DNA of 64,000 bases. It comes from JACCTH01 sp035281645. Lineage in GTDB: Bacteria > Actinomycetota > Acidimicrobiia > Spongiisociales > ZC4RG35. The position numbers and the translations under genes were made by a program. The DNA lies in assembly GCA_035281645.1 (NCBI GenBank), contig DATEDN010000066.1:35220-99219 (forward strand), in the 5' to 3' direction. The stretch's first letter is position 1, and each line of letters starts with the position of its first letter. Below, piece by piece: positions 37,060 to 45,512 of this stretch. A model generated the notes under the pieces. It had not been told where the DNA came from. It saw only the letters and a program-made list of their open reading frames with translations, and made no database searches.

Positions 37060-37634
37060 GGATTTCCGCCCGTGTCCAGCTGGTATCGATAGCGCACCAC
37101 TTCCACTTGATCGCCTAGAGCGGTCCCCAGCGAAAGGACCTCTTTCCTCCGCCCTCCATCGAGCCCAAAACCTCGAGCCTCATAGAACTTGCGGGCTTGA
37201 AGGTTGTTGTTCACCACCCACAGGGTGACTTCTTCCGTTCCCGAGGCGCGCAGGAAGGCGATTGCGGCATTGAGTAGTTCTGTCCCGATCCCAACTCCCT
37301 GCAAAGCCGGGTCGACGTGAATGGAATAGACCTGGCCGGTACGCGTTGTCGAGTCATCGCTATCTGCCGACGGACCCGTGTACACGAATCCGTGGAGGCC
37401 CTGGGAGCCATAGGCGACGAGCACCTCGCTGCCATCTCGGAGGCCCTGCAGTCGATCGCTCCATAGGGCCACTCTGGCGTCGCCGCCCAGCAGGGTCGCT
37501 TCCCGGGTCCGGGCCAAGTCGGGGTAGGTGGCGAGAAAGGATCGGCCGTGCAATTCGGCGATCGCAGTTGCATCATCTGCCGAAGCAGGACGGATCGTGG
37601 TCGGTATTCGTTGGTCCTCGGCGGCATCCTTCAT
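37056..37634 (-). CDS. GNAT acetyltransferase
   Basis: A 192-residue GNAT protein. It begins IPTTIRPASADDATAIAELHGRSF, then the central QVYSIHVDPALQGVGIGTELLNAA with the acetyl-CoA loop QGVGIG near residues 109-114, and ends with NLQARKFYEARGF. The acceptor is unknown; in this cluster an amino sugar or muropeptide is possible but not shown. It overlaps both operon neighbours by 4 nt, the PTE-like gene upstream and the GntR gene downstream. Confidence 0.9.
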   Translation of the reverse strand: MKDAAEDQRIPTTIRPASADDATAIAELHGRSFLATYPDLARTREATLLGGDARVALWSDRLQGLRDGSEVLVAYGSQGLHGFVYTGPSADSDDSTTRTGQVYSIHVDPALQGVGIGTELLNAAIAFLRASGTEEVTLWVVNNNLQARKFYEARGFGLDGGRRKEVLSLGTALGDQVEVVRYRYQLDTGGNP

Positions 37635-38617
37635 GGCATCGCCAGGATTCGAGAGGGGTTCTCCACCAGCATCCGGTGGAGGGAGGACTCCGACACGCCC
37701 ATGTTCTTCAGCCGCGGGAGAACCACACTGTGCAAGAAGCTGTGGCCGTAGCGGCCATGGGTGGAAGGGTTGAGATAGGCCTCGGCGCCTGACATGTCGC
37801 AGGAGAGAACGATGCGATCGTCATAACCACGAGCACACAGCTCGGCCAGCGCATCGACGCGCTCGTCATCGCTTCGGCGATAGGTCCATTTGACGTAGGA
37901 ACCCGATCCCTGGCCTTCGCTGCCGGGAACGCGGTAGTCGAACCATTCCTTGCCGAAGGTGTCGAACCCGATGTTGGCTCCGGTGGCGAGCACCTTCTCG
38001 AGGTATCCGAGGTCAGGCAACAAATCCAAGTGGCCAAGCACGACCCGTCGCAGATCAGCGCCCTCGTCAGCGAGAATCCCCGCCTGTTCTAGGGCCATGG
38101 TGCCGAGGGTGCAGTGAGTGGAGATGGCGAGGCCGGTCTTGAGATGGGCGCGAGCAACGGCTCGGAGCTGAACCTCCTCGCGGGGAGTGATCCGATCGAG
38201 ACTGGTTCCCACTTCGCCAAAGATCCCGACCCTGACCCCATTGACGGAAGCAGTGGCGGCGTCCAAGTAACGGCTGGTCATTTGGTCGAGATCGTCCTCA
38301 GTGCTCATCGCCAGCCAGGGGTCTTTGTAGAAGGAGAATCCGGCCACGATGTGGAAGGGGAGCTTCGAGCCCAGTCGCTGCAAGCGTCTGAAATCGTCGG
38401 CTCCGTTGCTCGCCCGGCCGGCGCCGCTCAGGTCGACAACGGTCTTGATCCCCAGATGGGAAAGCGAAGCCAGGGCCCGGGGCACGAGCTCTTCGAGGTC
38501 GTTGGGGTCGCCCCCGGAGTAAAAGCCAGGGGGCGCCAGCGCCAACAGATGCTCATGCATCAGGGTGGGACCCAACTCCTCGGCTGCTATCGGTCCCGCG
38601 ATTGTTTCGATCCGCAT
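37631..38617 (-). CDS. Phosphotriesterase-family (PHP/YhfV-like) metallohydrolase
   Basis: A 328-residue TIM-barrel hydrolase. Metal ligands are the HxH in LMHEHLL (residues 20-26), His in ISTHCTLG and VLGHLDLL, and Asp in CDMSG near 247. The bridging ligand, a carboxylated Lys in phosphotriesterase, is Glu here in GEVGTSLDRITP, as in E. coli PHP/YhfV. It therefore belongs with PHP-like proteins whose natural substrates are unknown, rather than with true organophosphate hydrolases. It begins at ATG 38617, 104 nt from the divergent transporter operon, and heads the GNAT-GntR operon. Confidence 0.9.
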   Translation of the reverse strand: MRIETIAGPIAAEELGPTLMHEHLLALAPPGFYSGGDPNDLEELVPRALASLSHLGIKTVVDLSGAGRASNGADDFRRLQRLGSKLPFHIVAGFSFYKDPWLAMSTEDDLDQMTSRYLDAATASVNGVRVGIFGEVGTSLDRITPREEVQLRAVARAHLKTGLAISTHCTLGTMALEQAGILADEGADLRRVVLGHLDLLPDLGYLEKVLATGANIGFDTFGKEWFDYRVPGSEGQGSGSYVKWTYRRSDDERVDALAELCARGYDDRIVLSCDMSGAEAYLNPSTHGRYGHSFLHSVVLPRLKNMGVSESSLHRMLVENPSRILAMP

Positions 38618-38636
38618 CCCGTGCTCGACTTCTCCT

Positions 38637-38666
38637 TTGACGCTGTTTGCTGCGATCCGTTACGCT
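38637..38666 (+). promoter_or_regulatory. Putative promoter of the muropeptide transporter operon
   Basis: TTGACG at 38637-38642 and TACGCT at 38661-38666 are separated by 18 nt. Transcription would begin near 38672, inside the first of two DasR-type palindromes, an arrangement suited to repression. Confidence 0.45.
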
Positions 38667-38668
38667 GG

Positions 38669-38684
38669 AATGGTCTAGACCATT
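38669..38684. promoter_or_regulatory. DasR/NagR-type operator, copy 1
   Basis: AATGGTCTAGACCATT is a perfect 16-bp palindrome with the TGGTCTAGACCA core of the known DasR responsive element. It is placed just downstream of the putative -10 and 38 nt before the start codon of the binding-lipoprotein gene. The GntR/UTRA protein at 36280 is the obvious candidate binder. Confidence 0.8.
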
Positions 38685-38697
38685 GGTCCAGACCATT
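38682..38697. promoter_or_regulatory. DasR/NagR-type operator, copy 2
   Basis: ATTGGTCCAGACCATT overlaps copy 1 by three bases, with one central deviation (C for T) from the perfect TGGTCTAGACCA core. The core starts are 13 bp apart. Two overlapping sites suggest cooperative or competing binding of two repressor dimers. Confidence 0.75.
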
Positions 38698-38721
38698 CAA
38701 GTCGAAGGGCAGGAGAGGAAT

Positions 38722-40341
38722 ATGCATCTCAGGAGACTGACCAGGTCTGTCGCCATCGTCGCGGTTATCGGCCTCTTGCTAGTGGCTTGCGCCCCGCCGA
38801 CCACCACCGATACCACCGCCGTCTCCACTACCGCCGGCGCCACCACGACCGCCGGCGAAGGGGCCACGACTACCGCCGCCCCGACCGAGACCACTGCCGC
38901 CGCCGGCGGAAGAGTCATCGTCGGGAGGACCGGTGACATCGACAACCTCGACCCCCACCTCGCCACCGCCTTTCAAACCATTGACGCCCTCGAACTGGTC
39001 TACGACACGCTTTTCGAGCTCGATGCCGACCTCAATATTCAGCCCGGGCTGGCCGCCGACTATTCGTACAGCGAGGACGGCACCGAGCTGACGCTCAACC
39101 TTCGCGAGGGGGTGACCTTTCACGATGGCGATCCGTTTACCTCGGCCGATGTCGTCGCTTCCCTCGAGCGGATCCTGGACGAAGCAACGGGCGCGGTAGG
39201 TCGGAACTTCATCCTCTCCATCTCTGACATCACAGCTCCCGACGACCTCACCGTCGTCCTCGGGCTCTCAGTTCCCGACGGCACGCTTCCGTCGGTTCTC
39301 ACTCGGGTCAACACCTCGATCATGTCAGACGCCTCGATTGCAGCAGGCACGGTGGGGACCGAACCCAACGGCACCGGCCCCTTCGATTTCGTCGAGTGGA
39401 ACCAGGGCGAGTCCGTTGAGCTCGACACCTTCGCCGATTACTGGGGCGAAGTCCCGTCAGTGGAAGGGGTTTCGATCCGGGTGCTGCCCGAGGACACCTC
39501 CTTGCTGGCTGCCCTACAAGCAGGCGAGATCCACCTCGGGATCATCACCAATCCGGCGGTGCTCGAGCAAGCTGCAGCCCCGTTAGTGGTCGAGACCGCT
39601 CCCGCCCTGGGCTATTTCCCCTTCTTCCTCAACAGCTCCCGGGGGCCGCTGCAGGAGAAGGGCGTGCGTCAGGCCATAGCGTGCGCGATCGACCGTCAGC
39701 AGCTGATCGACGCCGCTCTCTTTGGCAACGGTGTCGAAACCGGCCCATACGTCATCGGCGACTTTGCCTCCGATCCTTGGGATGGCCTGCCCTGTGATGG
39801 CCCCGACAAGGACCTTGCGCGCCAGCTCCTCGCCGATGCCGGCTTCGCCGACGGCTTCTCGATTGAAACGATCATCATTTCGGGCGAGAGCGAAATCAAC
39901 ATCAACATCGGCCAGAACCTCCAGGCCCAGCTCGCCGAGATCGGTGTCGACCTGCAACTTGAACAACTCGAAACCAACGTCTATGTCGACCGCTGGCTCG
40001 CAGCCGATTTCGATTCAGCGCTCTCCGAGAACGGCGCCGGACCCGATCCGCACCACACCTACGTTCGCTACTTCACTTCAGAAGGCGTATTCCAAAACGT
40101 GGCCGGGCTGAGCTCGCCAGAGCTCGACGATCTGATCTTGCAAGGCCAGACCACCACCGATCCGGCGGCGCGGGTTGAGATATACCACCAGATCTCTCGC
40201 ATCCTTTTGGACGAGTCTCCCTGGGTTTGGCTGTTCCGCGGCTTTCGCACCCAGGTGCTGGTTCCCGAGCTCGAGGGTTTTGTCTCCCATCCCACCGGCT
40301 CGCTCAAGTCTCTGCGAGGTGTGACTCTCGGCACAGGCTGA
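38722..40341 (+). CDS. Peptide-type ABC transporter substrate-binding lipoprotein (SBP_bac_5)
   Basis: A 539-residue lipoprotein starting at ATG 38722 after AGGAGAGG. A signal peptide ends in the lipobox LLVAC (Cys at residue 25), followed by an about 45-residue Thr/Ala-rich linker. The mature part is a DppA/OppA-type (family 5) binding protein with the motif LNLREGVTFHDGDPFTSADV near residues 132-151 and the C-terminal DESPWVWLFRGF. It should bind peptides, or here possibly muropeptides, outside the cell. It is first in the operon, directly after the two operator palindromes. Confidence 0.93.
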   Translation: MHLRRLTRSVAIVAVIGLLLVACAPPTTTDTTAVSTTAGATTTAGEGATTTAAPTETTAAAGGRVIVGRTGDIDNLDPHLATAFQTIDALELVYDTLFELDADLNIQPGLAADYSYSEDGTELTLNLREGVTFHDGDPFTSADVVASLERILDEATGAVGRNFILSISDITAPDDLTVVLGLSVPDGTLPSVLTRVNTSIMSDASIAAGTVGTEPNGTGPFDFVEWNQGESVELDTFADYWGEVPSVEGVSIRVLPEDTSLLAALQAGEIHLGIITNPAVLEQAAAPLVVETAPALGYFPFFLNSSRGPLQEKGVRQAIACAIDRQQLIDAALFGNGVETGPYVIGDFASDPWDGLPCDGPDKDLARQLLADAGFADGFSIETIIISGESEININIGQNLQAQLAEIGVDLQLEQLETNVYVDRWLAADFDSALSENGAGPDPHHTYVRYFTSEGVFQNVAGLSSPELDDLILQGQTTTDPAARVEIYHQISRILLDESPWVWLFRGFRTQVLVPELEGFVSHPTGSLKSLRGVTLGTG

Positions 40342-40381
40342 TTCTCGGCAAAGCGCGACGAAAGTGAGAGGATCGTTGGCC

Positions 40382-41557
40382 ATGGAGGATGTGGCGCGGG
40401 TTCTCTCCCGGGCGGTGGATGACGGGGAGGTGCCCGGCGCCGTGGCCTTGGTACGTCGCCGGGGCGAGGTGATCTGGCACGAGGCCTTCGGGCTTGCCGC
40501 CACCACTCCCGGGTCGCGGCCAATGACAAGGGAGACAATGTTCGACTTGGCTTCGGTGACGAAACCGTTGGTCGGGGCCAGTGTGACTCTTTCCCTGGTC
40601 GATCGGGGCGTGCTCTCGCTCGACGACGAAGTAACAACCGTCCTTCCCGAGCTGGAAAAGGCAAAAGGAAAAGGAGTGACGTTTCGCCGGATGCTCTCTC
40701 ATACCTCGGGCCTGCCGGGATGGCGGCCGCTTTATGCCTGGACGACGGACCGAAACCAGATCTTGGGAGTGATCGATCGGCTCGGGATGGCCACCGACTC
40801 CGGCAGCCGCTTCGAGTACAGCGACCTCGGCTTCATTGTGCTCGGCCTTGCTCTGGAGAGGATCACCGGTCGTGGTTTGGCGGAAATGGCTTCGGATTTG
40901 GTGTTCAAGCCTCTGGGGATGGCCCGGACTGGATATCTGCCCAGCAATGCCTCCGATGAATTTGCCGTCACGGAAGAGGGGAATGCGTTCGAAAAGCGCA
41001 TGGCCGACTGGGCCGGGTTGGAGTTCTCGGGCTGGCGGGAAGGTTTCTATCCGGGCGAGGTCAACGACGGCAACACCCACTACGCACTGGCGGGGGTGAG
41101 CGCGCACGCCGGTGCCTTCTCGGACGCCTCCGACCTCGGCCTGTTCGGGGAAATGTGGCTGGCGACGCTGGCGGGAAGGGACTCCCGGGTCTTGTCAAGG
41201 GCGATAGCACGCTTGGCCACCTCCGAGCAGGCACCGAGGGGAGCCCGGCGGGGACTGGGTTGGGATCTGATGAAAACCGGTGGTCCGGCTCTCGAAGAGC
41301 TGTCCCGCGCCGACGCGGGATTCTTCCCGCCCGCCGCTACCCCATGGATTCCTCGGCCCAGTGGCGAGCTGCTCTCCTCTTCATCGTTCGGACACACGGG
41401 GTTCACCGGAACCTCGATTTGGATCGACCCCGAACGCGAGCTGGTGGCGATCCTGCTGACCAACGCAACTCATCCCCGCGTCAATCCCGGCAAGTCGATC
41501 AACTCGCTTCGAGCACGATTCCACAATGCAGTCGCCGCCACCGTTGACTCAATATGA
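40382..41557 (+). CDS. Serine hydrolase of the class C beta-lactamase/PBP4B (YfeW) family
   Basis: A 391-residue protein from ATG 40382 (GTG 40364 is an alternative). The active-site SxxK is in LASVTKPLVG (near residue 60), the YxN position reads YSDLGF near 145, and the third motif is HTGFTG near 340. There is no signal peptide, so it looks cytoplasmic, unlike typical DD-peptidases. In E. coli the PBP4B homolog YfeW is encoded directly after murQ and murP, and this one lies in the murQ operon, supporting a muropeptide role. The stop overlaps the start of the permease gene (ATGA). Confidence 0.9.
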   Translation: MEDVARVLSRAVDDGEVPGAVALVRRRGEVIWHEAFGLAATTPGSRPMTRETMFDLASVTKPLVGASVTLSLVDRGVLSLDDEVTTVLPELEKAKGKGVTFRRMLSHTSGLPGWRPLYAWTTDRNQILGVIDRLGMATDSGSRFEYSDLGFIVLGLALERITGRGLAEMASDLVFKPLGMARTGYLPSNASDEFAVTEEGNAFEKRMADWAGLEFSGWREGFYPGEVNDGNTHYALAGVSAHAGAFSDASDLGLFGEMWLATLAGRDSRVLSRAIARLATSEQAPRGARRGLGWDLMKTGGPALEELSRADAGFFPPAATPWIPRPSGELLSSSSFGHTGFTGTSIWIDPERELVAILLTNATHPRVNPGKSINSLRARFHNAVAATVDSI

Positions 41558-42510
41558 GGCGCTATCTCCTCCGACGAATAACGGGAGCGCTTGTGACTTT
41601 GATCGGGGTGGCGGTGCTGGTTTTTCTCCTGCTCAGGGTCCTCCCTGGAGACGAGATCACAGCTCGCTTCGGAATCGAGTCGGGGAGCCTTACCCCGGCC
41701 CAGCGCGAATCGCTCGAACGCTATTACGGGCTCGACCAACCCCTCGTGGTTCAATTCTTCACCTGGTTGGGAAGCGTTCTCACCGGAAACTTCGGTATCT
41801 CGGTCACCAGCGGGAGCCCCGTCTCAAGGCTGATCGGGAGAGCCCTCCCGGTGACGATCGAGCTGGCGGTGCTTTCCACACTGATTGGGTCGGTGTTGGG
41901 AGTGAGCGTCGGAGTCATGGCCGCCTCCAATCCCAACGGAATCCGTGACGGCGCCGGGCAGACCTTCGGTCTGCTCGGGCTTGGCATCCCGAACTTTGTG
42001 ATTGCTTCGGCGATCATTGCCTTCCTGGCCGAGCGCTTTGGCTACTTTCCCGCCGCGGCCAGCTACGTCGACTTTTGGGAAGATCCCCTGATCAACCTGC
42101 AGCAACAGCTGTACCCGGCCCTCACCCTGGGGGTGGCACTGGCGGCGGCAACGATGCGTACCACGCGCTCGGCTTTTATCGAAGCTGCCTCACAAGACTT
42201 CGTGCGGACCGCCCGCGGGAAGGGCTTGTCGGCGCGACGGGTGAAGTGGCGCCATGTGCTCGGTAACTCGCTGACCCCAATCGTCACCATCGTCGGGATT
42301 CAGTTCGGATACCTGCTCGGGGGGACGATCATCGTCGAGGAGATCTTTGCCCTCCCCGGGATGGGCCGACTGGTCTTGACCGGCATCTCGCAGCGGGAGT
42401 ACGCGGTGGTGCAAAGCTCCGTGCTCGTAATCGCCGCCCTGTTCGTCGTAGTCAATTTGCTGGTTGACCTCGCGTACGCCCGGATCGATCCTCGGGTAAG
42501 GCTCACGTGA
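41554..42510 (+). CDS. Peptide ABC transporter permease, DppB-like
   Basis: A 318-residue permease with six helices. It starts MRRYLLRRITGALVTLIGV, the standard DppB N terminus, and carries the inner-membrane EAA-type loop DFVRTARGKGLSARRVKWRH-like region near residue 215 (segment FVRTARGKGLSARRV). The C-terminal INLLVDLAYARIDPR-type ending is seen as VNLLVDLAYARIDPRV. It pairs with the next permease to form the channel of the importer. Its ATG overlaps the hydrolase stop by 4 nt. Confidence 0.93.
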   Translation: MRRYLLRRITGALVTLIGVAVLVFLLLRVLPGDEITARFGIESGSLTPAQRESLERYYGLDQPLVVQFFTWLGSVLTGNFGISVTSGSPVSRLIGRALPVTIELAVLSTLIGSVLGVSVGVMAASNPNGIRDGAGQTFGLLGLGIPNFVIASAIIAFLAERFGYFPAAASYVDFWEDPLINLQQQLYPALTLGVALAAATMRTTRSAFIEAASQDFVRTARGKGLSARRVKWRHVLGNSLTPIVTIVGIQFGYLLGGTIIVEEIFALPGMGRLVLTGISQREYAVVQSSVLVIAALFVVVNLLVDLAYARIDPRVRLT

Positions 42511-42556
42511 GCGCGACCGCTGCCACCACTACGTCCCGCTCGATGGCGAGGACAAC

Positions 42557-43444
42557 ATGACCAGCGGCCTTCTCGAAGCGGATGCCGTCGTCCTCCCTGC
42601 CGGGCGGGGATGGCTGCGCCGGCTGACGAAGAGCCCCAACTGGGTGGCCGGACTGATCATCGTTTCCTTCCTGATCATCATCGCCCTTCTCGCATTGCTC
42701 GGGGTCACGCCCTTCCCTCCGATCCAACAAGATCCGGCCATTCGTTTCGCTCCCCCCAGCGCACAGCACTGGTTGGGCACCGATCAATTTGGGCGGGATG
42801 TGACCTCTCGGGTGATGGCGGGCGTCTTGGCATCCCTCCGGGTGGCGGTGGTAGCCGTAGCCGTGGCGACCGTGATCGGTTCGATGGCGGGGATCGCCGC
42901 GGGGTTCTTCGGTGGCTGGACGGACCGCTTGATCGGCCGAGTCACCGACATGCTCTTTGCCTTCCCGGCGATCTTGCTGGCCCTCAGCATCGTGGCAGCT
43001 TTGGGGCGCGGTTGGGTCAACACCGTGATCGCCATCGCCATCGTCTATACCCCGATCTTCGTCCGGGTGGCGCGGGGCCCGGTGCTCACGGTGCGGGAAC
43101 TCGAATATGTGAAGGCCGGACGGGTCCTCGGATTGCCGCCGGCGAGATTGCTTTTTCGACATGTGCTTCCCAACGTCACGGCCCCGATCATTGTCCAGAT
43201 CGCCCTCGCCCTTTCCTGGGCGATCCTGACTGAATCCAGCCTCAGCTTCCTCGGTCTCGGCACCCAGCCCCCAGATCCCTCACTCGGGCTGATGGTGAGC
43301 GAGGCGCGGACCCTCTTCGCTCGGGGCTGGTGGCTGATGGTGGCTCCCGCGAGTGCCATCGTCTTGGCGGTGGTGGGCCTCAACCTCCTGGGTGACGGTC
43401 TGCGCGACGTCTTGGATCCGACCCGGGTCGAAGGTCGCTCCTAG
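42557..43444 (+). CDS. Peptide ABC transporter permease, DppC-like
   Basis: A 295-residue permease of the DppC/OppC kind. It carries the periplasmic entry segment HWLGTDQFGRDVTSRVMAG (residues 74-92), characteristic of OppC/DppC, and the EAA loop YVKAGRVLGLPPARLLFRHVLPN near 188-210, followed by the FLGLGTQPPDPSLGLM segment. Six helices are predicted. It begins 46 nt after the DppB-like gene, the only sizeable gap in the operon, and its TAG overlaps the GTG start of murQ. Confidence 0.93.
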   Translation: MTSGLLEADAVVLPAGRGWLRRLTKSPNWVAGLIIVSFLIIIALLALLGVTPFPPIQQDPAIRFAPPSAQHWLGTDQFGRDVTSRVMAGVLASLRVAVVAVAVATVIGSMAGIAAGFFGGWTDRLIGRVTDMLFAFPAILLALSIVAALGRGWVNTVIAIAIVYTPIFVRVARGPVLTVRELEYVKAGRVLGLPPARLLFRHVLPNVTAPIIVQIALALSWAILTESSLSFLGLGTQPPDPSLGLMVSEARTLFARGWWLMVAPASAIVLAVVGLNLLGDGLRDVLDPTRVEGRS

Positions 43445-44343
43445 TGGAGTTGGCGGATCTCGTCACCGAGCAGTTGCGGCCCGAGCTCGCTGATCTCGAC
43501 TTGCGCTCCACGGCGGAATTGGTCCGCCTCATGACCGACGATCAAAAAGAAGCTTTGGAGGCAGTGGCCGACGCTGCCAACAGCATCGCCGCCGCCATCG
43601 AAGCGGTACATGCCCGTCTCGAAGGAGGCGGCCGCCTGATCTATGTGGGCGCCGGAACTGCCGGCCGCCTCGGCCTGCTCGACGCCGCCGAATGTCCGCC
43701 CACCTTCAACACCGATCGAGTCATTGCCGTCCTGGCCGGTGGGCCTGCCGCCTTCGACGTCTCACGAGAAGCGGTGGAAGACGACCTCGCGGCCGGGGCC
43801 GATGATATGGACCGCCTCGAGATCTCTCAGGCCGACGTTGTTGTGGGGTTGTCTGCCTCAGGTCGTACCCCCTACACGATCGGTGCCGTGGCTAAGGCAA
43901 AAAGATTGGGGGCGGTCACAGTTGGAATCGCCTGCAACCCCAACTCGCTTTTGAGCCGCCAGGTCGACTACCCGATCGAGGTCCTGGTCGGTCCCGAGGT
44001 CATTGCCGGTTCAACCCGGTTGAAGGCGGGGACCGCACAAAAGACGGTGCTCAACATGATCTCGACGATCACCATGATCCGGCTCGGCAAGACCTTCGGC
44101 AACCTGATGGTGGACTTGCGAGCGAGCAACGAGAAGCTGCGCGACCGAGCTCGACGGATCGTGGCTCAAGCCACCGGAGTGGAGCCTTCACGCGTCGATG
44201 AGGTTCTGGTGGAGGCCAATGGAGAGGTGAAGGTGGCCATCGTCATGGTCCTGGCCGGACTCGACGCCAACCAAGCCCGGCAACGGCTGGCAGCGCACGG
44301 CGGCATGGTCAGGAAAGCACTCGGAGTCGAGGATGACCTATGA
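43444..44343 (+). CDS. murQ: N-acetylmuramic acid 6-phosphate etherase MurQ
   Basis: A 299-residue SIS-fold etherase. MurQ cleaves MurNAc-6-P to GlcNAc-6-P and D-lactate in cell-wall recycling. The sugar-phosphate site YVGAGTAGRLGLLDAAECPPTF (near 67-88, with the catalytic Glu of LDAAE), the second Glu in SREAVEDD near 110, the SIS loop GLSASGRTPYTIGA near 135 and STRLKAGTAQKTVLNMISTI (about 190-209) match the family closely. It starts with GTG one base inside the DppC-like stop and overlaps anmK by ATGA. The product probably is the regulator's effector precursor (inference). Confidence 0.95.
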   Translation: MELADLVTEQLRPELADLDLRSTAELVRLMTDDQKEALEAVADAANSIAAAIEAVHARLEGGGRLIYVGAGTAGRLGLLDAAECPPTFNTDRVIAVLAGGPAAFDVSREAVEDDLAAGADDMDRLEISQADVVVGLSASGRTPYTIGAVAKAKRLGAVTVGIACNPNSLLSRQVDYPIEVLVGPEVIAGSTRLKAGTAQKTVLNMISTITMIRLGKTFGNLMVDLRASNEKLRDRARRIVAQATGVEPSRVDEVLVEANGEVKVAIVMVLAGLDANQARQRLAAHGGMVRKALGVEDDL

Positions 44344-45512
44344 GAGTCGTCGGGATGATCTCGGGTACCTCGATGGATGGAATCGACATCGCCGCCGCCG
44401 ACTTCCAGCTCGAGAGCGATCGGGTCGAGATGGCTCCGCTCGGCACCATGGCGGTGCCCTACCACCCAGATCTCCGCTCCGATTTGGAGGCGGCACTTCC
44501 TCCCTCTGCTACCACCGCCGAAACCATTTGCCGTCTTGACAACGAAGTAGGGCGCGCTTTTGCCCAGGCGGCGACTCGGGCCCTCGACCTGGAGGGCCGC
44601 GGGGCCCATCTCGTGGTTTCCCATGGCCAGACGCTTTATCACTGGATCGAGCAGGGTCGGGCCCGGGGCACGCTGCAAATTGGTCAGCCGGCCTGGATCG
44701 CCGAAGCGACCGGATTGCCGGTGGTGGCCGATCTCCGGACGGCCGATGTCGCGGCTGGCGGGCAGGGGGCCCCTTTGGCGGCGATCTTCGATGTCCTCCT
44801 CTTAGGAGGCAGGGACCGGGTCTGCGCGGCCCTCAACCTGGGCGGCATCGCAAATGTGACCGTGGTCGGTCCCGGCGCAGGACCGATTGCCTTTGACACC
44901 GGACCCGGCAACACCCTCATCGACGCCGCCGTTCGCCATCTGACCGGCGAGGCCTTCGACCGCCAGGGTGGGATGGCTCGACGGGGCACGATTCACCAGC
45001 CCCTGCTCAACCACCTCCTCTCCGAGTCTTACTACCGGGCCCTTCCCCCCAAGACCACCGGCCGCGAGCTCTTTCATCTTCCATACCTGCTGAAAGCTGT
45101 CGCCGACGCCGGTCCGGTTGGCCCCGAGGACTTGGTGGCAACGGTCACAGCGCTCACCGCCCGAACCGTCGCCGATGCGTGTCGGGGACTGGGCGTCGAG
45201 GAAGTGATCGTCTCGGGCGGGGGAGCCGAGAATCCTTTTCTGCTCGAGCTTCTATCCGCGGAGCTGACCGGCACAACAGTGCAGACCATCGACGGCCTAG
45301 GAGTTCCCGCCGCCTTCAAAGAGGCCTACTTCATCGCCCTGATCGGCTTCTTGACGATCAACGGCCTGCCGGGAAACGTCCCCGCCGCCACCGGGGCGAG
45401 GAGGCCGGCGATTTTGGGATCGATCGCTACTGGGCCGACGGTCCCGGAGTGGCCCGCGCCGGCGAAGGTGATTCCGCGGACACTCCAAATCGTTGACAGG
45501 GCCCAGCGTTGA
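44340..45512 (+). CDS. anmK: 1,6-anhydro-N-acetylmuramic acid kinase AnmK
   Basis: A 390-residue kinase that opens anhydro-MurNAc and phosphorylates it to MurNAc-6-P, the substrate of MurQ. Family motifs are complete: MISGTSMDGIDIAAADF at the start, VVSHGQTLYHW near 101, LNLGGIANVTVV near 170, FDTGPGNTLIDAA near 184 and VSGGGAENPFLLELL near 288. It overlaps murQ by 4 nt (ATGA) and the next ATPase gene by TTGA. Together AnmK and MurQ make the recycling route from imported anhydro-muropeptides complete as far as GlcNAc-6-P. Confidence 0.95.
   Translation: MRVVGMISGTSMDGIDIAAADFQLESDRVEMAPLGTMAVPYHPDLRSDLEAALPPSATTAETICRLDNEVGRAFAQAATRALDLEGRGAHLVVSHGQTLYHWIEQGRARGTLQIGQPAWIAEATGLPVVADLRTADVAAGGQGAPLAAIFDVLLLGGRDRVCAALNLGGIANVTVVGPGAGPIAFDTGPGNTLIDAAVRHLTGEAFDRQGGMARRGTIHQPLLNHLLSESYYRALPPKTTGRELFHLPYLLKAVADAGPVGPEDLVATVTALTARTVADACRGLGVEEVIVSGGGAENPFLLELLSAELTGTTVQTIDGLGVPAAFKEAYFIALIGFLTINGLPGNVPAATGARRPAILGSIATGPTVPEWPAPAKVIPRTLQIVDRAQR

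Noticed and set aside
37631..38617. Organophosphate-degrading phosphotriesterase
   Set aside because: The bridging Lys is replaced by Glu as in PHP/YhfV, which lacks clear phosphotriesterase activity.
38722..40341. Binding lipoprotein as a nickel or heme transporter part
   Set aside because: The operon context with MurQ, AnmK and a YfeW-like hydrolase points to muropeptides; no metal or heme genes are near.
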